From Ecdyonurus torrentis (Eukaryota; Arthropoda; Insecta; Ephemeroptera; Heptageniidae): 64,000 bases of DNA. Below are positions 63,710 to 64,000 of this stretch, in pieces; within the stretch, counting starts at the first letter, position 1, and every line of letters starts with the position of its first letter. The stretch is taken from the NCBI GenBank assembly GCA_949318235.1, contig OX439127.1, positions 12,887,355 through 12,951,354 of the forward strand. The letters are read 5' to 3'. A program made the translations under genes and the position numbers. Below the pieces are notes generated by a model, which worked only from the letters and a program-made list of their open reading frames with translations, did not search any database and had not been told where the DNA came from.

Positions 63710-64000
63710 TGCGCTTGAATACGATTGAATATTTTAAGAATGTCTTCCAAATAAATACAATAATGGCAAATAATAATAATAGTACTGTATATTAGAAAAA
63801 AAAAGTGACTATAATATAAGAAAAAGAACAAAAACAAGAACAAGAACAACAAAACAAAATAATAATAATTAATGTCCATGTTGGAGTGAAACTAAAAATA
63901 AAATCAGCATTATTGCTAATACTGCATCGTAATGATAACTGTATAATAAAATTAAAATTTAATGTATTATATTGTAGTATGCTGTATAGTGGGGTTATAA
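63710..64000. other. Right edge, AT-rich, no gene seen
   Basis: Low-complexity A/T and AAC-rich sequence; the 78-codon minus ORF is Phe/Tyr/Leu-rich background. Confidence 0.5.

Overview
The window looks like a piece of a large, AT-rich (roughly 70% A+T by eye) animal genome. Genes are split by long introns. The DNA between exons is packed with microsatellites, long fold-back (inverted-repeat) elements, short terminal-inverted-repeat elements (MITEs) and 5'-truncated non-LTR retrotransposons. Both recognisable protein genes are animal families. A degenerate tRNA-derived SINE near 62.8-63.1 kb and the C-terminal type of the two LINE fragments at 0.6-1.6 kb and 9.9-10.4 kb recall elements of arthropod genomes. 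An arthropod is therefore the best guess, but the species cannot be fixed from this sequence.

Protein genes. (1) 5631 down to the left edge, minus strand: the first five coding exons (291 codons) of a KIAA2013-family type II membrane protein. All splice sites are canonical and all phases agree. The gene runs off the window. (2) 13327-14021, plus strand: two in-phase exons forming the 3' end (100 codons) of a gene I do not recognise; its 5' exons were not found. (3) 33407 to 16885, minus strand: a complete DHHC palmitoyltransferase of the ZDHHC2/15/20 group. It has seven constant coding exons, including a 27-nt microexon, and alternative 3' exons. Two of these, near 23.1 and 22.5 kb, encode the same conserved S-[LM]-G-D-G-V-T-[FY]-P block. 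Isoforms of about 335, 339 or 366 residues are possible. (4) 36715-38215, plus strand: an intronless coiled-coil coding region broken by several frameshifts, probably a decayed retrocopy.

Layout. 0-5.6 kb: gene 1, with a LINE fragment, a SINE-like segment and MITEs in its introns. 5.6-13 kb: intergenic, with many fold-backs, including a 1.7-kb inverted pair (9198-10929) that contains a MITE that in turn contains a LINE fragment. 13.3-14.0 kb: gene 2. 14.0-16.9 kb: plain AT-rich DNA. 16.9-33.4 kb: gene 3, whose introns hold at least ten fold-back elements. One of these, at 30.0-30.9 kb, carries a TATA-like promoter and a hammerhead-ribozyme-like motif in its loop. 33.4-64 kb: gene-poor, with the coiled-coil retrocopy, a 1.05-kb near-perfect palindrome, a diverged duplication (38.8-40.7 against 55.8-56.6 kb), a LINE reverse-transcriptase remnant (48.2-49.0 kb), very long (CA)n, (GT)n, (TTTCC)n and (TA)n arrays, and SINE-like sequence near the right end.

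The genes show no obvious functional link; this is ordinary eukaryotic gene spacing. The main points of interest are the tandem-duplicated exons of the palmitoyltransferase, the ribozyme-like motif with its own promoter inside a fold-back, the nested and abutting mobile elements, and the young palindrome inserted into one copy of an older duplication.
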